Assembly (NCBI GenBank): GCA_008501735.1
Contig: QQUF01000022.1
Coordinates: forward strand, 35,034 to 99,033
DNA: 64,000 nt
From: Calditrichota bacterium
GTDB taxonomy: Bacteria > CLD3
Direction of reading: 5' to 3'
In this document: positions 62,354 through 64,000 of the stretch, piece by piece
Layout of the letters: every line of letters starts with the position of its first letter
How positions within the stretch are numbered: position 1 is the stretch's first letter
The notes under the pieces: generated by a model
Database searches by the model: none
What the model was told of the DNA's origin: nothing
Seen by the model: the letters and a program-made list of their open reading frames with translations, nothing else
Program-made: the position numbers and the translations under genes

Positions 62354-63688
62354 TTAGTAATTATTTTTACCGGTTAGTTCGTTGAGTTTCGCTAATGCTT
62401 TTTGTGCACCAAACTCAGAAATTACGAGGTCTGCTTTTGCTCTGATTAATGCAACTTGTGTGTCTCTGAATTCAAGCTGAGTTCCCGAACCAACAGAGTA
62501 ACGCTCTTTTGCAAGCTTCAAATCTTCTTCTGCTGACTCAATTCTTTCACGATTGATTGTGATAACTTGAATTGTCGTTTGTAAGTCTTCGTAAGTTCTC
62601 AAAAGGTCAAGAGACAAATTTTGTAAAGTTCTTTCAAAATCTCTTTTTGCAATAATTTTTGAGATTTCTGCTTTTTGCAAATTTGCACTTGTTTGGAATC
62701 CATTAAAAAGATTCATCGAAAGAGTTGCACTTCCTGTGAAAGACCAGTTTCTGTCAAAACTTCCGTAAACTTCGCCCAAATCCGAATTGCTTCTTCCGTA
62801 GCTAAGACTTCCTGTTAAGTTTGGAAAGTATCCGCTTTTCGCAACCTCTCTTGATTTATCAGCTTGTTTAATGTCTAACTCTTTTGAGTTTAAACTGAAG
62901 TTATTGTTTTTAAAATTTTGGATTAATTCTTCAAAATTGATTTCAGGAATGACTTTTGGAAAATCTTCACTAACTGCAAGGGGCTCAAAAGGGTCTTTTC
63001 CAAGATTGATGTTCAAGTTTGCTCTTGAAACTTTAACATTTTCTTTCTGCTCAAGAAGTCTAATTTTGTCAGTTCCGAGTGAAACTTTAGACTGCAAAAA
63101 AGAAGCTTTAGTTTGAGTTCCGACTTTGTAAAGACTTTCTGCACGTTTGAGTTGTTCTTCACTAAGTTTTACATTTTCAGAATAGACTTTTTCGAGTTCT
63201 TGTGCTTGTAAAAGATTGAGGTAAGAGTCTGTGACACTTGTTACAATTTGGGATTTTGTGTCTTTTAGTTCTAATTCAGATTGTTCAACTGAAAGGCTGC
63301 TTCTTTGATAAGATTTTAAAGTTGCGTAGTTCCAAGTTTTTGAAAGCGAAGCCGAAAGAGAATGATTTTTTGTTGTAAAACCGTCTGATTCGATTGGAAC
63401 TAAAACAGTTGTTGCAGTTCCTGTAGAGTCAGTAACGTCAATTTCTCTTTCAGTAATTGTTTTACCGAATTTTGTTTTACTTGAAGTGGCACTAACATTG
63501 AGTTCAGGAATGAAACCAGCACGAGAAATTGTTTGGTCTTCTTGACTACTTTTTAATGATTCTTGAGAGATTAAAATATTTTTATTGTTTTGAAGAGCGA
63601 TTTGGATACAATTTTCAAGAGTAAGTTCTTGAGCGAAAGTTAATGAAGTTGAAAAAATTAGAAGTGAAGGAATAATAAATTTTTTCAT
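62354..63688 (-). CDS. TolC-family outer-membrane efflux protein
   Basis: 444 residues. Signal peptide (cleavage likely after L-T-F-A near residue 20), then two repeats of the TolC fold: long helices with L-x-L-x-x-C-I-Q-I-A-L-Q-N-N near the start and the A-K-E-R-Y-S-V-G-S-G-T-Q-L-E-F-R-D signature near residue 400. First gene of the export operon. The ATG at 63688 is chosen over a TTG at 63697; GGAG is about 11 nt upstream. Substrate of the complete pump is unknown. Confidence 0.94.
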   Translation of the reverse strand: MKKFIIPSLLIFSTSLTFAQELTLENCIQIALQNNKNILISQESLKSSQEDQTISRAGFIPELNVSATSSKTKFGKTITEREIDVTDSTGTATTVLVPIESDGFTTKNHSLSASLSKTWNYATLKSYQRSSLSVEQSELELKDTKSQIVTSVTDSYLNLLQAQELEKVYSENVKLSEEQLKRAESLYKVGTQTKASFLQSKVSLGTDKIRLLEQKENVKVSRANLNINLGKDPFEPLAVSEDFPKVIPEINFEELIQNFKNNNFSLNSKELDIKQADKSREVAKSGYFPNLTGSLSYGRSNSDLGEVYGSFDRNWSFTGSATLSMNLFNGFQTSANLQKAEISKIIAKRDFERTLQNLSLDLLRTYEDLQTTIQVITINRERIESAEEDLKLAKERYSVGSGTQLEFRDTQVALIRAKADLVISEFGAQKALAKLNELTGKNNY

Positions 63689-63794
63689 TAGAGTCAATTC
63701 TCCGATAATTTTGATTTTGAAAGATTAAGAACGGCACAATTTCGCGTAAGTTACAAAATTTGTTAGAAAAATTTTGTTGCTAAGAGTTAGGCAT

Positions 63795-63826
63795 AAAAAA
63801 AGCCTCGCCACCAAGAGCAAGGCTTT
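63795..63826 (-). terminator. Rho-independent terminator after the thiolase
   Basis: Stem formed by 63799-63808 and 63817-63826 (10 bp, one G-U wobble in the minus-strand transcript), followed by a run of T on the minus strand. It starts 16 nt after the thiolase stop. Confidence 0.85.
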
Positions 63827-63841
63827 AAAGTAAAATCTAAT

Positions 63842-64000
<159 letters not shown>

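Overview
The window is AT-rich (roughly one third G+C by eye) bacterial chromosome with no rRNA, tRNA, phage or IS genes. Three secreted proteins end in a type IX secretion (Por) C-terminal domain introduced by an N-x-P-N-P-F-N-P motif. Many genes lack a strong Shine-Dalgarno sequence and several use TTG starts, and there are many lipoproteins and palindromic intergenic elements. This fits the Bacteroidota/Chlorobiota side of the tree, most like an Ignavibacteria-type organism. That placement is inference from protein style; no marker-gene comparison was possible.

Layout. 1-5.7 kb: the end of a secreted T9SS protein, a DinB-like and a DHFR-like gene, VanZ-like and the NAD(P)HX repair enzyme Nnr. 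6-13.4 kb (minus strand): enoyl-CoA hydratase, HAD phosphatase and DAHP synthase joined by 1-nt overlaps, then a glycosyltransferase, a TPR protein with acidic repeats, a lipoprotein and an unusual PgsA fusion. 13.6-15 kb: a geranylgeranyl-reductase-type flavoprotein with a 57-residue ferredoxin. 15-24 kb: nuclease, pyruvate dehydrogenase E1 alpha, WD40 lipoprotein, pckA and purM-plsY-gpsA. 24-29.3 kb: modC-modB without modA, a beta-propeller lipoprotein and a GAF-GGDEF cyclase. 29.5-37.4 kb: M1 aminopeptidase with HEAT repeats, a sortilin-like T9SS protein, a propeller lipoprotein and rsmE. 37.5-49 kb: a porin-like protein, gyrA, rnz, a histidine kinase, pyrE, pyrF, a DUF255/thioredoxin-domain protein and an FG-GAP T9SS protein.

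49.1-54.3 kb is the accessory region of most interest. Five minus-strand genes run in transcription order: MNT nucleotidyltransferase, HEPN protein, an RtcR-like sigma-54 activator whose N-terminus looks like a CARF (ligand-sensing) domain, a TPR-histidine kinase, and a receiver protein with an unrecognised C-terminal domain. The last two resemble the Detocs type of defensive two-component system but carry a different putative effector. Between the activator and the kinase lie a sigma-54-like -24 element and, about 60-90 bp further upstream, a perfect 12-bp inverted repeat. This suggests, but does not prove, that the CARF activator switches on the kinase-receiver pair.

54.4-64 kb: a PaaA/PaaC-like di-iron protein, a cyclic-nucleotide-domain histidine kinase with its response regulator, a cutC gene broken by a one-base homopolymer deletion, a MacAB-TolC-like export operon (TolC, adaptor, ATPase, two permeases) and the 3' end of a thiolase. 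Several families of palindromic and AT-rich repeats are scattered between genes, and one AT-rich repeat lies inside a coding sequence.
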